Shown: piece by piece, positions 6,165 through 14,632 of the stretch
Numbering within the stretch: the stretch's first letter is position 1
How the letters are laid out: each line of letters starts with the position of its first letter
DNA from: Paenibacillus sp. Soil766
GTDB taxonomy: Bacteria; Bacillota; Bacilli; Paenibacillales; NBRC-103111
Length of the DNA: 33,106 nt
Direction of reading: 5' to 3'
NCBI RefSeq assembly: GCF_001428105.1
Contig: NZ_LMSJ01000039.1
Span: forward strand, 1 to 33,106
Notes under the pieces: generated by a model
Told to the model about the DNA's origin: nothing
The model's input: the letters and a program-made list of their open reading frames with translations, nothing else
Databases searched by the model: none
Position numbers and translations under genes: made by a program

Positions 6165-8819
6165 CTAATTAGAAGACAGAACCAAAGCGTCATCAAAGGA
6201 TACATTCACCGAGGTGGTTCTGAATCCGATTTTCCCTGTTGTTAATTCCGTTACAGGATTGGTCCATTCTGTCTTTAATGCGCCATCCACATAACCTTTT
6301 ATGGTGTTGCCTTGAATGGAAGCCTTGATCGTATACCACTGGTTCGCCTGGGCTGTGAAAGAAGTGCTGGATACTAAGGTCAACTGTCCATTCACAGCTT
6401 TATACAACTCCAGCTTTTGATTCGCTACATTTATTCGATACATATAATAATTATCTGCATTCTGCACCCTGAAGACGATGCCTGCATTGGCATTGGTAAT
6501 AGGCATTTTCACTTTACCTTCATACGTATAGTCCGTCCATGATTCACCGGCTGTAATAAGCGCAGTGGTCGAAGCACTCTGGAGCAGGGTTTTCGTATCC
6601 GCTGTTACCACACTCCATGAACCTGAAGATGACGTCCAACCTGTCATATTTCCATCTTCAAAATTATCGTTCAATCGGACGATAGGGTAAACCATAGCAT
6701 CGTCAAAATGGACACCCATCGAGGTGGTCCGGAATCCGATCCCACCTGTGGTCAATTCCGTTACAGGATTGGTCCATGCCATTTTTAATTCTCCATCCAC
6801 ATAACAAGAGATCTTATTCCCCTCTATAACCGCCTTAACCGTATACGACTGCTTCTCTATGGCAGCGAATGGCGTACTTGTTACAAGCGTCATTTGTCCA
6901 TTGGTGGATTTATACAACTCCAACTTCTGAGTGGATGAATTGATGCGATACATATAATAATTATTGGCGTCTTGGACCCTGAAGACAACGCCTGCATTGG
7001 CATTGGTAATGCCCATTTCCACTCTAGCCTCATACGCGTAATCCGTCCATGAACTTCCTGCATTGGCGGTAATAAGGGATGTTGATGTCTGACTACCACT
7101 AGATAATACTGTGTTCTTGCCATCTGTCGGTACGGTCCAGTTGCCTGTAACGGATGTCCAACTCACCGTATCTCCGTCTTCGAAATTGTCGCTGAACAAC
7201 GGCTTGGTATTGGCAAAGATAATGCCACTTACATTGTCATTTATTACGCTAACCTTCAAGTCGGTCAGGTTTGTTGCAAGCTTACCTTTCACATAAACAT
7301 CGGAGAACATGACACCGTTAACCATTCCGCCTTTGGTGACATTCCCGGAAAGTCTGGATTGCTCAGATCCCACCTCGCGAAGATTAATGTTCTTTAATAC
7401 AACATTGCTTACATTGCCGGAAGTACTAGTACTAACTGTAAGCCAATGATTCCCGAATTGATTGATACCTACTCGTTCGATATCGATATTCTCAAACGTA
7501 ATATTTTGCGCGTAACCTTCCTCCGGAAGCGTATTAAGTGTGTAACCATGATCAATTAGCAATGCCCTTGCGCTTTGATACACATACGAATTTCGGACGG
7601 TCACCCCGATCTGCGCCTGGGCTACCCCCTGGCCAATTTTGAAAGCCGCGCATCGTGTCCATGCAAACGCATCATCAAAGACTACATTTTCCAAATGTTC
7701 AAGCGCTCCAGGCCATCCGCTAGACATGCCCGTCTGCAACCAGGTTTTCGTAGAATACGTGTCATCATCCGATATGGCAATCGAATGTTTAACAAGCACA
7801 TTCTGACTCTCATTGATATCGATAACATCATTTTCGATTTTGTATAAATCTTGAAATCCCTTGAGATTTTTGATGGTAACATGATCGGAACGAACAACCA
7901 TGAACGACCAAAAACCCGCATCCCGCAAGATTAAACCATCAAAATTAAAATTTGTAGTTGCTAGCGGGACAATCAAGTTGTTCAAGAATCCTTCATTTTT
8001 ATTCGGTGCTGGCATTTTTCGCTCTCGCATCGCTATGCCTTTGCCATCAATGGTTCCCCGTCCCCGTATGGTGATATTGCTGGAGTTTACGGCAGTACGA
8101 ATAAAATACGTGCCATCCGCATTTCGTGAATCCTTCCGAAAATCAATCACATAGTCTTCGCCCATGCCAGTTCCGACAATGACCGCACCTCCAGCCAGAT
8201 AAAAGGTCACATTGCTTTTCAAAGTCAGGTTCCCACTCTTGTAGACCCCGGCAGGAACATATACAATGCCACCACCAGCTTGATAGGCGGCATCGATAGC
8301 CTGCTGAATCGCGTTCGATGCCATCGATGTCCCCGTATTATCTGCGTTGTACGGCGCATGGGTTACATTATAAATTCCGGCGCCTGTGGACGGGGGAATA
8401 TTCGTCTCTAAGGGATCTGCTGCGATGACAATCTTCTTCGTCTGGTCATTGATATTTACTATCACATAGGTTGATGAAGAGAGCGTAAACGTTAGCTTGT
8501 TCCCGTTGACCGTCCCCTCGATGTTCTTGGCCAATGGACTGATGGAATAAGATGTAATCGGCACATTATTCGTAACCTCGATACTAACCGTGCCGGAAAA
8601 GGAAAATTGAGCATAGTCATAGTCAGGCTTATAGCTGATTACAGGAACTGATTGGTTATCCGCTTTCAAAGAAAATACGCTGGATGCGGTATAGATGGAT
8701 GGCATCGGGTAATTTTGAATCGTAGCCGGAGCTGCTCCAGCCGTTCTGGGTAACAAACCTATGATTATGATGGCAAGCACTACCAACAGGCCGACTAATT
8801 TTCTTGTCATTGTAAACAT
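6165..8819 (-). CDS. Secreted right-handed beta-helix glycoside hydrolase (GH28/GH49-like) with two tandem C-terminal sandwich domains
   Basis: This 884-residue extracellular enzyme has a signal peptide at 1-30 (hydrophobic LVGLLVVLAIIIIGLLP, cleavage near AGAA). A beta-sandwich domain (about 45-135) is followed by a pectate-lyase-like beta-helix (about 148-540) and two homologous concanavalin-like domains (about 544-711 and 718-881). The helix begins with NAIQQAIDAAYQAGGGIVYVP, as in GH28 and PF12708 proteins. Acidic clusters NDVIDI (330-335) and SDDDTY (350-355) fit the catalytic Asp positions, but the canonical GH28 NTD and GHG motifs are not exact. The N-terminal sandwich before the helix also resembles GH49 dextranases, so the substrate is uncertain. 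ATG 8819 has AAGGAGG at 8826-8832. A cre site upstream implies CcpA repression, and terminators on both sides make it monocistronic. Confidence 0.88.
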   Translation of the reverse strand: MFTMTRKLVGLLVVLAIIIIGLLPRTAGAAPATIQNYPMPSIYTASSVFSLKADNQSVPVISYKPDYDYAQFSFSGTVSIEVTNNVPITSYSISPLAKNIEGTVNGNKLTFTLSSSTYVIVNINDQTKKIVIAADPLETNIPPSTGAGIYNVTHAPYNADNTGTSMASNAIQQAIDAAYQAGGGIVYVPAGVYKSGNLTLKSNVTFYLAGGAVIVGTGMGEDYVIDFRKDSRNADGTYFIRTAVNSSNITIRGRGTIDGKGIAMRERKMPAPNKNEGFLNNLIVPLATTNFNFDGLILRDAGFWSFMVVRSDHVTIKNLKGFQDLYKIENDVIDINESQNVLVKHSIAISDDDTYSTKTWLQTGMSSGWPGALEHLENVVFDDAFAWTRCAAFKIGQGVAQAQIGVTVRNSYVYQSARALLIDHGYTLNTLPEEGYAQNITFENIDIERVGINQFGNHWLTVSTSTSGNVSNVVLKNINLREVGSEQSRLSGNVTKGGMVNGVMFSDVYVKGKLATNLTDLKVSVINDNVSGIIFANTKPLFSDNFEDGDTVSWTSVTGNWTVPTDGKNTVLSSGSQTSTSLITANAGSSWTDYAYEARVEMGITNANAGVVFRVQDANNYYMYRINSSTQKLELYKSTNGQMTLVTSTPFAAIEKQSYTVKAVIEGNKISCYVDGELKMAWTNPVTELTTGGIGFRTTSMGVHFDDAMVYPIVRLNDNFEDGNMTGWTSSSGSWSVVTADTKTLLQSASTTALITAGESWTDYTYEGKVKMPITNANAGIVFRVQNADNYYMYRINVANQKLELYKAVNGQLTLVSSTSFTAQANQWYTIKASIQGNTIKGYVDGALKTEWTNPVTELTTGKIGFRTTSVNVSFDDALVLSSN

Positions 8820-8863
8820 GATATACCTCCTTAAGATGATTCACTGTCAACCGATACTAAGGC

Positions 8864-8881
8864 GGCGAAGCTCCGTTCGCC
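8864..8881 (-). other. Small hairpin in the 5' leader of the glycosidase gene
   Basis: GGCGAA (8864-8869) and TTCGCC (8876-8881) pair around a 6-base loop, between the cre site and the ribosome binding site. It might stabilise or modulate the leader mRNA. The role is unknown. Confidence 0.35.
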
Positions 8882-8907
8882 AAACATGATCCTTACTTGT
8901 AAACAAT

Positions 8908-8921
8908 TGAAAGCGCTAACA
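8908..8921 (+). promoter_or_regulatory. Perfect catabolite response element (cre)
   Basis: TGAAAGCGCTAACA matches every position of the CcpA consensus TGWAARCGYTWNCW. It lies 89 bases upstream of the glycosidase start, where a promoter would be. In Bacillales, CcpA with HPr-Ser-P represses such promoters when a preferred sugar is present. That this one is used is inferred. Confidence 0.8.
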
Positions 8922-9050
8922 CATTTAGCAATAGCAAACAAATCTATTTTGCGGCATTCTCTCCCCTTTCATTTAGTAACTATCTTATTTGGTTAGGCAA
9001 AGCCCAATAAGATCATTCAATAACTATCGTCTATTTGCATGAGAACACAG

Positions 9051-9098
9051 ATAAGAGGAGAACTTACGCCAGTCGTTGCAAGCAAGTTCTCCTCTTAT
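9051..9098 (-). terminator. Terminator of the first ABC-importer operon
   Basis: The arms ATAAGAGGAGAACTT (9051-9065) and AAGTTCTCCTCTTAT (9084-9098) pair perfectly over 15 bp, 20 bases after the stop of the solute-binding gene. No strong U run follows, but the length and placement make termination likely. It separates the importer operon from the glycosidase gene downstream. Confidence 0.8.
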
Positions 9099-9118
9099 TG
9101 TCATATCATGATGATTAC

Positions 9119-10675
9119 TTATTTTTTCACAGTTGCATACCAGTCATTGACTTCTTTGTAGCTAGCATCTCCGCCAGATGATTTGAATTTGGCAATGAAG
9201 GCATCAAGCCCTGTTAATGATTCAGCACCAAAAATCAACTTCGTTGTGTAATCATTAGATTGCGTATTTAAATTTAGGAAGTTTTTGGAGAACTCTGTCA
9301 TATATGGCGCGTAACCTAGAAGATCAGTTACTCTGGTGGAATCAGGCGCTAATCCATTCAGTAAATTCCAGCCATCATACAGACGCATATCCTTACGTAC
9401 ACGTGCTTGCCAGTAAATAGGGTAGTTCGTATCGTCTGTTCCCGTTAAGAAGTTATTCGCTTGATTGCGCTCATCGGTAAAGATCGGTTGGATCGGTGTA
9501 TAGGCACCGTCTTTGAGTGTGTAATGTTTATTCTCTTCGCCAATAGCCATTGTTCTGAACGTATCTTTCTCCAGCTTCGCATTCATCCATTTGATGGCAT
9601 CTTCCGGATGCTTGGATGCTTTTGGGATGAAGGTAATACGGTCAAAGCCTTTCGAAGCAGATAAGCCTGCTTTACCATCTTTACCTTTCATGGCAGGGAT
9701 AAACGTTGCTTTTGCAGTTGGGATATTCTTCGTTAAAGCATCAGCAATCGTAGGGACATCGGACCAGTTCATCATCAGGATGCCGGCTTTACCGCTTGTG
9801 AATTTCTCTTTCGTCGTTGCTGCCTTATTGGCGGCAAATTCTTTATCAATTAAGCCTTGTTTAAATAAATCAGCTACAAAGGTTGCATAATCCTTGAAGG
9901 CCGGGTCCAACACACGAGGTGTTAACTTACCATTCACATCGTTCCAGAAATTCGGCATGCCGAAAGCGCCAACAATATTGGCAATAAAGGATGAATCACC
10001 ACCGACGGTTAAAGGAATATTCGTATCGCCATTCCCGCCTGGATCTTTCTCTTTAAACGCTTTCAAAACGATAACAAATTCATCCAGTGTTGTCGGCATT
10101 TTCAATCCGACTTTATCCAACCAATCTTGTCGAATGTATAAATCTGTATTAACAGTCCGGGTGCTTTTCGTTGGAATGGCATACAGTTTCCCATCTACCT
10201 TGGCAGCCTCTAAAGCTTCAGGATCAATGACAGCTTTAATATTCGGTCCGTATTTATCAATAAGCGGTCCAAGATCAACTAATGCCCCTTTTTTCGCATA
10301 ATCGGAATAAATCGCTTTAAAATCTGTCGTTCCTGCTGTCGTCACCACATCGTACGGCTCTCCTGAAGCAATCAGGATACTTAGTTTATCTTGAGGTTTA
10401 TCCTGTGGAAGCATATCATACTGGACTTTATAACCCGTCGCTTTTTCCAAATACGTAGCAACAGGGTACGTGTTATAATCATCCTTTTGCCAAATTTGCA
10501 GAGACTTTAGTTCCGGCTTTACAGCCGCTGCCGTCGGTACTGATGACGATGCTGATGCTGCTGGTGAAGTAGTGCTACTTGTGCTAGTCCCACCTGAGGA
10601 ACAAGCAACGAGCGATGAAGCAGACAAGCAAGCTGTAAGCGAAACGAGCATCAGCTTTCTGTTTTTTATCAACAT
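9119..10675 (-). CDS. ABC importer solute-binding lipoprotein (sugar type, YtcQ/LipO-like)
   Basis: This 518-residue lipoprotein would be anchored outside the membrane. The signal peptide ends in the lipobox LVAC with Cys25 as the lipid site, followed by a Ser/Thr/Ala-rich linker (26-50). The body is an extracellular solute-binding family 1 fold (LQIWQKDDYNTYPVATYLE, then WLDKVGLKMPTTLDEFVIV, with the hinge pattern GKLYAIPTKS). The long size (over 500 residues) is typical of Paenibacillus proteins that bind oligosaccharides for LplB/LplC-type permeases. AGGGAGG precedes ATG 10675. It is third in the operon after the two permeases and ends at a strong hairpin. The sugar is not readable; the adjacent beta-helix enzyme suggests a product of plant or microbial polysaccharide. 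Confidence 0.93.
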   Translation of the reverse strand: MLIKNRKLMLVSLTACLSASSLVACSSGGTSTSSTTSPAASASSSVPTAAAVKPELKSLQIWQKDDYNTYPVATYLEKATGYKVQYDMLPQDKPQDKLSILIASGEPYDVVTTAGTTDFKAIYSDYAKKGALVDLGPLIDKYGPNIKAVIDPEALEAAKVDGKLYAIPTKSTRTVNTDLYIRQDWLDKVGLKMPTTLDEFVIVLKAFKEKDPGGNGDTNIPLTVGGDSSFIANIVGAFGMPNFWNDVNGKLTPRVLDPAFKDYATFVADLFKQGLIDKEFAANKAATTKEKFTSGKAGILMMNWSDVPTIADALTKNIPTAKATFIPAMKGKDGKAGLSASKGFDRITFIPKASKHPEDAIKWMNAKLEKDTFRTMAIGEENKHYTLKDGAYTPIQPIFTDERNQANNFLTGTDDTNYPIYWQARVRKDMRLYDGWNLLNGLAPDSTRVTDLLGYAPYMTEFSKNFLNLNTQSNDYTTKLIFGAESLTGLDAFIAKFKSSGGDASYKEVNDWYATVKK

Positions 10676-10750
10676 ACAAAAACCTCCCTAGTTCATTGTG
10701 TAATCATATCATTAAGCCGTAGATGAATCATCTTTGGCATTAACGCAATG

Positions 10751-11626
10751 CTAGCCTTTCACTGAACCAATCAGAACACCTTTGACGAAATGCTTTTGGA
10801 GAAACGGATACACGAGCAGCATTGGAATAATAGAAGCAATAACCGTCGCCGATCGAATGCCTTCAGGCGAAATCTTCATCATATCGTCCACGCTGCTATT
10901 CAGGGCAGTCGAGCTATCAGCATCCATAACAATATCCCTTAGATATAGTTGCAATGGTTTCAAACTTGCTTTGGAAATATACAACATAGGATGAAAGTAA
11001 TCATTCCAGAAATACACCGCATAGAATAGCGCGATTGTAGCAATTACCGGCGTACTGAGCGGAAGAATGATACGGAATAGAATGGTGAAATTGCGAGCGC
11101 CGTCCATTTTGGCTGACTCCTCTAACGCTTCAGGTAAAGATTCATAATAGCTCTTAATCACCAATAGATTAAACACGCTAATCAGTGCAGGCAGCATGAT
11201 GGACCATAAACTGTTGATGAGATGGAGTTCTTTCATTAGTAAGTAATTCGGAATGATGCCGCCATTAAACAACATCGTAAAAATGAACAAGAGTAACACA
11301 AGTGGAATTCCTGGCAGATGTTTCTTCGATAATGGATACGCTGTCAAGGCCGTCAACATAATGGCTAGCACTGTCCCGACAACCATGACAATAAGGGATA
11401 CCGAGATCGATTGTAAAAACTGGCTTGAAGATACAACGTATTTCATCGTTTCTAGTTGAAAGCCTACAGGCAGAATGCCGACCTTACCTGAGATAACTGC
11501 TGTTTCATCACTTAATGCTTTGGATAGCACGTTAAGCATTGGCAATAGCGTAAGCACGCTAGACAATAACAGGGCAGTATATACGCAGATATCTAGGGAC
11601 CAATCACCGATTGTTTTCTTTTTCAT
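10751..11626 (-). CDS. Carbohydrate ABC importer permease, LplC/YtcP type
   Basis: This is a six-TM inner-membrane subunit of 291 residues. The cytoplasmic EAA loop, which docks the ATPase, is visible as EESAKMDGARNFTILFRIILP. The C-terminus PFLQKHFVKGVLIGSVKG is the signature end of this subfamily. The frame is open to 11644, but ATG 11626 has AGGAGG (11634-11639) at good spacing and gives the usual MKKK start. That Shine-Dalgarno overlaps the stop codon of the upstream permease, a sign of translational coupling. It forms a heterodimer with the upstream permease. No ATPase gene is present in the operon, so a shared MsmX-like ATPase is assumed. Confidence 0.93.
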   Translation of the reverse strand: MKKKTIGDWSLDICVYTALLLSSVLTLLPMLNVLSKALSDETAVISGKVGILPVGFQLETMKYVVSSSQFLQSISVSLIVMVVGTVLAIMLTALTAYPLSKKHLPGIPLVLLLFIFTMLFNGGIIPNYLLMKELHLINSLWSIMLPALISVFNLLVIKSYYESLPEALEESAKMDGARNFTILFRIILPLSTPVIATIALFYAVYFWNDYFHPMLYISKASLKPLQLYLRDIVMDADSSTALNSSVDDMMKISPEGIRSATVIASIIPMLLVYPFLQKHFVKGVLIGSVKG

Positions 11627-11637
11627 AGCTGCACCTC

Positions 11638-12594
11638 CTACCAAATGCTTCGCTTGACCACTTTTTTGCTGAGCTCATTACCCAACACGATCAAGAGAAA
11701 TCCAATTACGGAATTGAACAAACCTACTGCTGTACTAAAGCTATAGTCTTGCTGTCCTAGACCTATTCGATAAACGTAGGTCCCAATGACATCACCAGAT
11801 TGATAAACAACAGAGTTATACATGGTCAAAATTTGTTCCGTACCGGCTTCGAGTAAGTATCCGAGACGCAAGACAAGAATCAGGATGATCGTAGGCACGA
11901 TACCCGGCAGGGTAATGTGCATCATCTGGCGAATCCGACCAGCTCCATCAATGGATGCTGCTTCATATTGTTCTTGCTCAATGCCTGCAATCGCCGCAAT
12001 AAAGATAATTGCGTTCCAACCGGATTCCTTCCATCCTGCGGTAAACACCAGCACGCTTCGGAAATAGTGATTATCTAGAAAGAACGATATCGGTGTACCA
12101 CCGAAAAATTGAATCACATTGTTGACCAAACCTCCGCTTGGGGAGAGTATGGTAATGAACAAACCGGAAATAATAACCCAAGACAAGAAATGCGGCAGAA
12201 AAATAATGGTTTGAATCGTGCGCTTGAACCAGCTCTTACGTACTTCATTCAGCAGCAGCGCGATAATAATCGGAACTGGGAAGAGCAGCACAAGCTTGTA
12301 CAAACTAATTAAGAGTGTATTGATAAATACTTGCATGAATTCTTCTGAATGGATTAATTTCTCGAATTGCGCCAATCCAACCCATTTACTTCCCGTAAAC
12401 CCATCGAAAATGTTAAAATCCATGAACGCAATGATAATCCCATACATGGGCGTATATTTGAATAGCAGTAAAAATAATAGTCCAGGGATAAGCAAAACGT
12501 AGAGATCTAAGTTTGTGACAAACAGCTTCCACCTGTTCTTGCTAACCTTCGCCGTTCCGACACGTTGTTTCAATTCCGTTGCTCTAATACTCAT
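11638..12594 (-). CDS. Carbohydrate ABC importer permease, LplB type
   Basis: This 318-residue membrane subunit has the LplB pattern: an N-terminal basic stretch, LFLLLFKYTPMYGIIIAFMDF with the first TM, and six TMs in all. The EAA loop reads EAASIDGAGRIRQMMHITLPGI, and there is a C-terminal NELSKKVVKRSIW. It is the first gene of the importer operon and pairs with the following LplC-type permease. ATG 12594 has GGAGGTG (about 12604-12610). A -10-like TATAAT lies upstream on the minus strand (12626-12631), after the terminator of the sensor-kinase gene. The importer therefore appears to have its own promoter, which the neighbouring response regulator probably controls. Confidence 0.93.
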   Translation of the reverse strand: MSIRATELKQRVGTAKVSKNRWKLFVTNLDLYVLLIPGLLFLLLFKYTPMYGIIIAFMDFNIFDGFTGSKWVGLAQFEKLIHSEEFMQVFINTLLISLYKLVLLFPVPIIIALLLNEVRKSWFKRTIQTIIFLPHFLSWVIISGLFITILSPSGGLVNNVIQFFGGTPISFFLDNHYFRSVLVFTAGWKESGWNAIIFIAAIAGIEQEQYEAASIDGAGRIRQMMHITLPGIVPTIILILVLRLGYLLEAGTEQILTMYNSVVYQSGDVIGTYVYRIGLGQQDYSFSTAVGLFNSVIGFLLIVLGNELSKKVVKRSIW

Positions 12595-12625
12595 ATCGCG
12601 TTCACCTCCAAGTTGTTATATTTGT

Positions 12626-12654
12626 ATTATAGGTACTCTAGATAATCATCTGTA
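12626..12654 (-). promoter_or_regulatory. Candidate promoter of the first importer operon
   Basis: The minus strand has a perfect TATAAT (12626-12631). The hexamer 17 bases upstream, TACAGA (12649-12654), is a poor -35. A perfect -10 with a weak -35 is what an activator-dependent promoter looks like, and the adjacent AraC-type response regulator is the obvious candidate. No repeat pair that could be its operator is clear. Confidence 0.45.
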
Positions 12655-12702
12655 GATGGTGATCTTTGTGTTTCTGGTACTATTTTATGGTGTTTCGGAT
12701 AA

Positions 12703-12738
12703 AAGAAAGAGCATTCCTCGTCGATCGAGGAACACTCT
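12703..12738 (-). terminator. Terminator of the first two-component operon
   Basis: On the minus strand GAGTGTTCCTCG and CGAGGAATGCTC pair (12709-12720 with 12726-12737, one mismatch) around a 5-base loop. TTTCTTTT follows, a clear U tract. It begins just after the histidine-kinase stop codon and separates it from the importer operon. Confidence 0.88.
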
Positions 12739-12743
12739 CAGTG

Positions 12744-14615
12744 CTAACTAGTAAATTCTGTTGTTTGGCGTTGGCATTGAAATCTTGCAGTAATTGTCGT
12801 CCCCTCTCCTAGCTGCGATTGTATGCTAAGTCCGTAGGACTCTCCTGAGAATAATTTTATCCTCTCATTCACATTGTACAATCCATAGGAACTGCCAGAC
12901 CCATCTGTCCGCACGGCAGGACGTGGCTCAGTCAACAGATTCCGAGCAAATTCAGGATCCATACCAATGCCATCATCGGTAACAGACAGAAGCAGATCAT
13001 CCCCTTCTATAGAAACGCGAATCGTAATTTTACCTGTCTTCCCTTTGGATTTACGTATGCCGTGAAGTAAGGCATTTTCCACAATTGGCTGCAAAGTGAG
13101 TTTGGGAATGAGACACGTTTCTAATGTCGGCCCTACTTTCTGAGCTTCATCCGATTCATCCTTCCCCGCTAGCTCAAACACGAACTCGAAACTCTTTGGA
13201 AAACGCGTCTGCTGAATTTCTAAGTATACTTTCGCAAGCTCCAGCTCATCCGTAACCGTTACGACATCTTTCCCTTTATTCAAACTAAGCCTGAAATAAC
13301 GAGCAAGCCCGTCAATCATTTGGCTAATATCGTGTGCCTTATGTCCAATGGCAATCCAATTAATCGTATCCAATGTATTGTAGAGGAAATGGGGATTAAT
13401 CTGCGCTTGCAGAGCACGTAACTGCGCCTCACGCTCTTGCACCTTGGATTTATAGGTTTCCTCCATTAAATCTTTCACCCGATGGATGAGATGGTCTACA
13501 CTTTTTTCTAGGAGATTAAAATCCCCATCCGATGTGATAGACCTCTCTTCGAGACCCGACATACCTTCTCGTTTGATTGCCCTGATCACTGTTTGAACGC
13601 GGCGATTCATCCCGCGAACAATAAAGGCTAGAAGGATGAACACTAGGATCAAGAATAACACGGTCACCCCAGTTAAAGTAGCTACACTCGAGAATTGATT
13701 TAATGAAGCGGCCCGTGAGTTGATGCCCTTCTTGGGTACTTCTGCGACTAGTTTCCAGCCTGTGGCATCCACCGTTGTATACACAACATATTGTTGATTA
13801 TCGTCCTCCATAATTGGAGATACACCTTCATTGTTTCCCGCAACGGCCTGTAAAATGGCATCCGATTCCAGCTTTTGTCCAAGTAAAGATTTATCACTAT
13901 GGTAGATAATCGTTCCATCAGGAGCTATCATAAACACGCGTTGATCTTTATTCAAAACGATACTGGATACCATGTTATCAAGCGTCTTCGCATCTACATC
14001 AATGGACAAAAAGCCAGATAAGTCCTCATAATGGTCTGGATCACGCAGAAGACGAATGCCCGAGTAAATATAGGCATCATCTCGATCTATAAAGCTCTCT
14101 TTATAAACACCTGTCCAGACGAGGTGACCACCTGCTTTCGCAACAGCTTCATACCAGGGACGAGTCTTGAGTACATCCATCGGGAAGAAGTTTACACGTT
14201 CATGGGAGAAGAGCTTATTTTCGTCCACATATAGACGCACACGGAACACATTCGTACTTGTCTGGCCATTATCAATTAAATAGCGTAGTTCCTTCAATGT
14301 ATCAATTTGTTCATTGTAGGGTGTCGAATTACTTAGATACTGCACCAGCTTAGGATTTAAAAATAGCGCATTCGACGTGTCCCGTAGAGAATCGAATTGA
14401 TGGTCCAAATTAATCTCAGCCTGCTTTAACGTTTGGAGCATCGAACGCGTCACTTCTTCTTCCAGAATGTGCGAGTATCGCTGGGAATAGGCATATAGAA
14501 AAATGGAAGCAGGGATTATAATCAACACCGCATAGGCGATCAGCCATAGCCTTGCTGCTAGAACGCTTTTGAAAATCATTGTAATAAACGTCCAGCCTCT
14601 GTTCTTGACATGCAT
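12744..14615 (-). CDS. Sensor histidine kinase, YesM family (Cache sensor, HAMP, HisKA_7TM-less His_kinase/HATPase)
   Basis: This 623-residue membrane kinase has TM1 at about 22-43, an extracellular dCache-like sensor at about 45-305, TM2 at about 311-334 and a HAMP-like linker (335-390). It carries the His_kinase (PF06580) phosphoacceptor motif QAQINPHFLYNTLD with His409, then the HATPase domain with N-box QPIVENALLHGI (509-520), G-box DDGIGMD (547-553) and YGLYNVNERI. It senses an external signal, probably sugar or the binding protein with bound sugar, and phosphorylates the response regulator encoded just upstream, whose stop lies 17 bases away. The ribosome binding site is weak (GTAGGGT), which suggests coupling to the regulator. 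A strong terminator follows. Confidence 0.94.
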   Translation of the reverse strand: MHVKNRGWTFITMIFKSVLAARLWLIAYAVLIIIPASIFLYAYSQRYSHILEEEVTRSMLQTLKQAEINLDHQFDSLRDTSNALFLNPKLVQYLSNSTPYNEQIDTLKELRYLIDNGQTSTNVFRVRLYVDENKLFSHERVNFFPMDVLKTRPWYEAVAKAGGHLVWTGVYKESFIDRDDAYIYSGIRLLRDPDHYEDLSGFLSIDVDAKTLDNMVSSIVLNKDQRVFMIAPDGTIIYHSDKSLLGQKLESDAILQAVAGNNEGVSPIMEDDNQQYVVYTTVDATGWKLVAEVPKKGINSRAASLNQFSSVATLTGVTVLFLILVFILLAFIVRGMNRRVQTVIRAIKREGMSGLEERSITSDGDFNLLEKSVDHLIHRVKDLMEETYKSKVQEREAQLRALQAQINPHFLYNTLDTINWIAIGHKAHDISQMIDGLARYFRLSLNKGKDVVTVTDELELAKVYLEIQQTRFPKSFEFVFELAGKDESDEAQKVGPTLETCLIPKLTLQPIVENALLHGIRKSKGKTGKITIRVSIEGDDLLLSVTDDGIGMDPEFARNLLTEPRPAVRTDGSGSSYGLYNVNERIKLFSGESYGLSIQSQLGEGTTITARFQCQRQTTEFTS

Positions 14616-14632
14616 GATGAACCCTACTCTCT

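Noticed and set aside
8826..8855. TTGACA...TATATC next to the glycosidase start as its promoter
   Set aside because: The -10 would overlap the Shine-Dalgarno-to-ATG interval, so transcription would start inside the coding region, and the spacing of 19 bases is poor.
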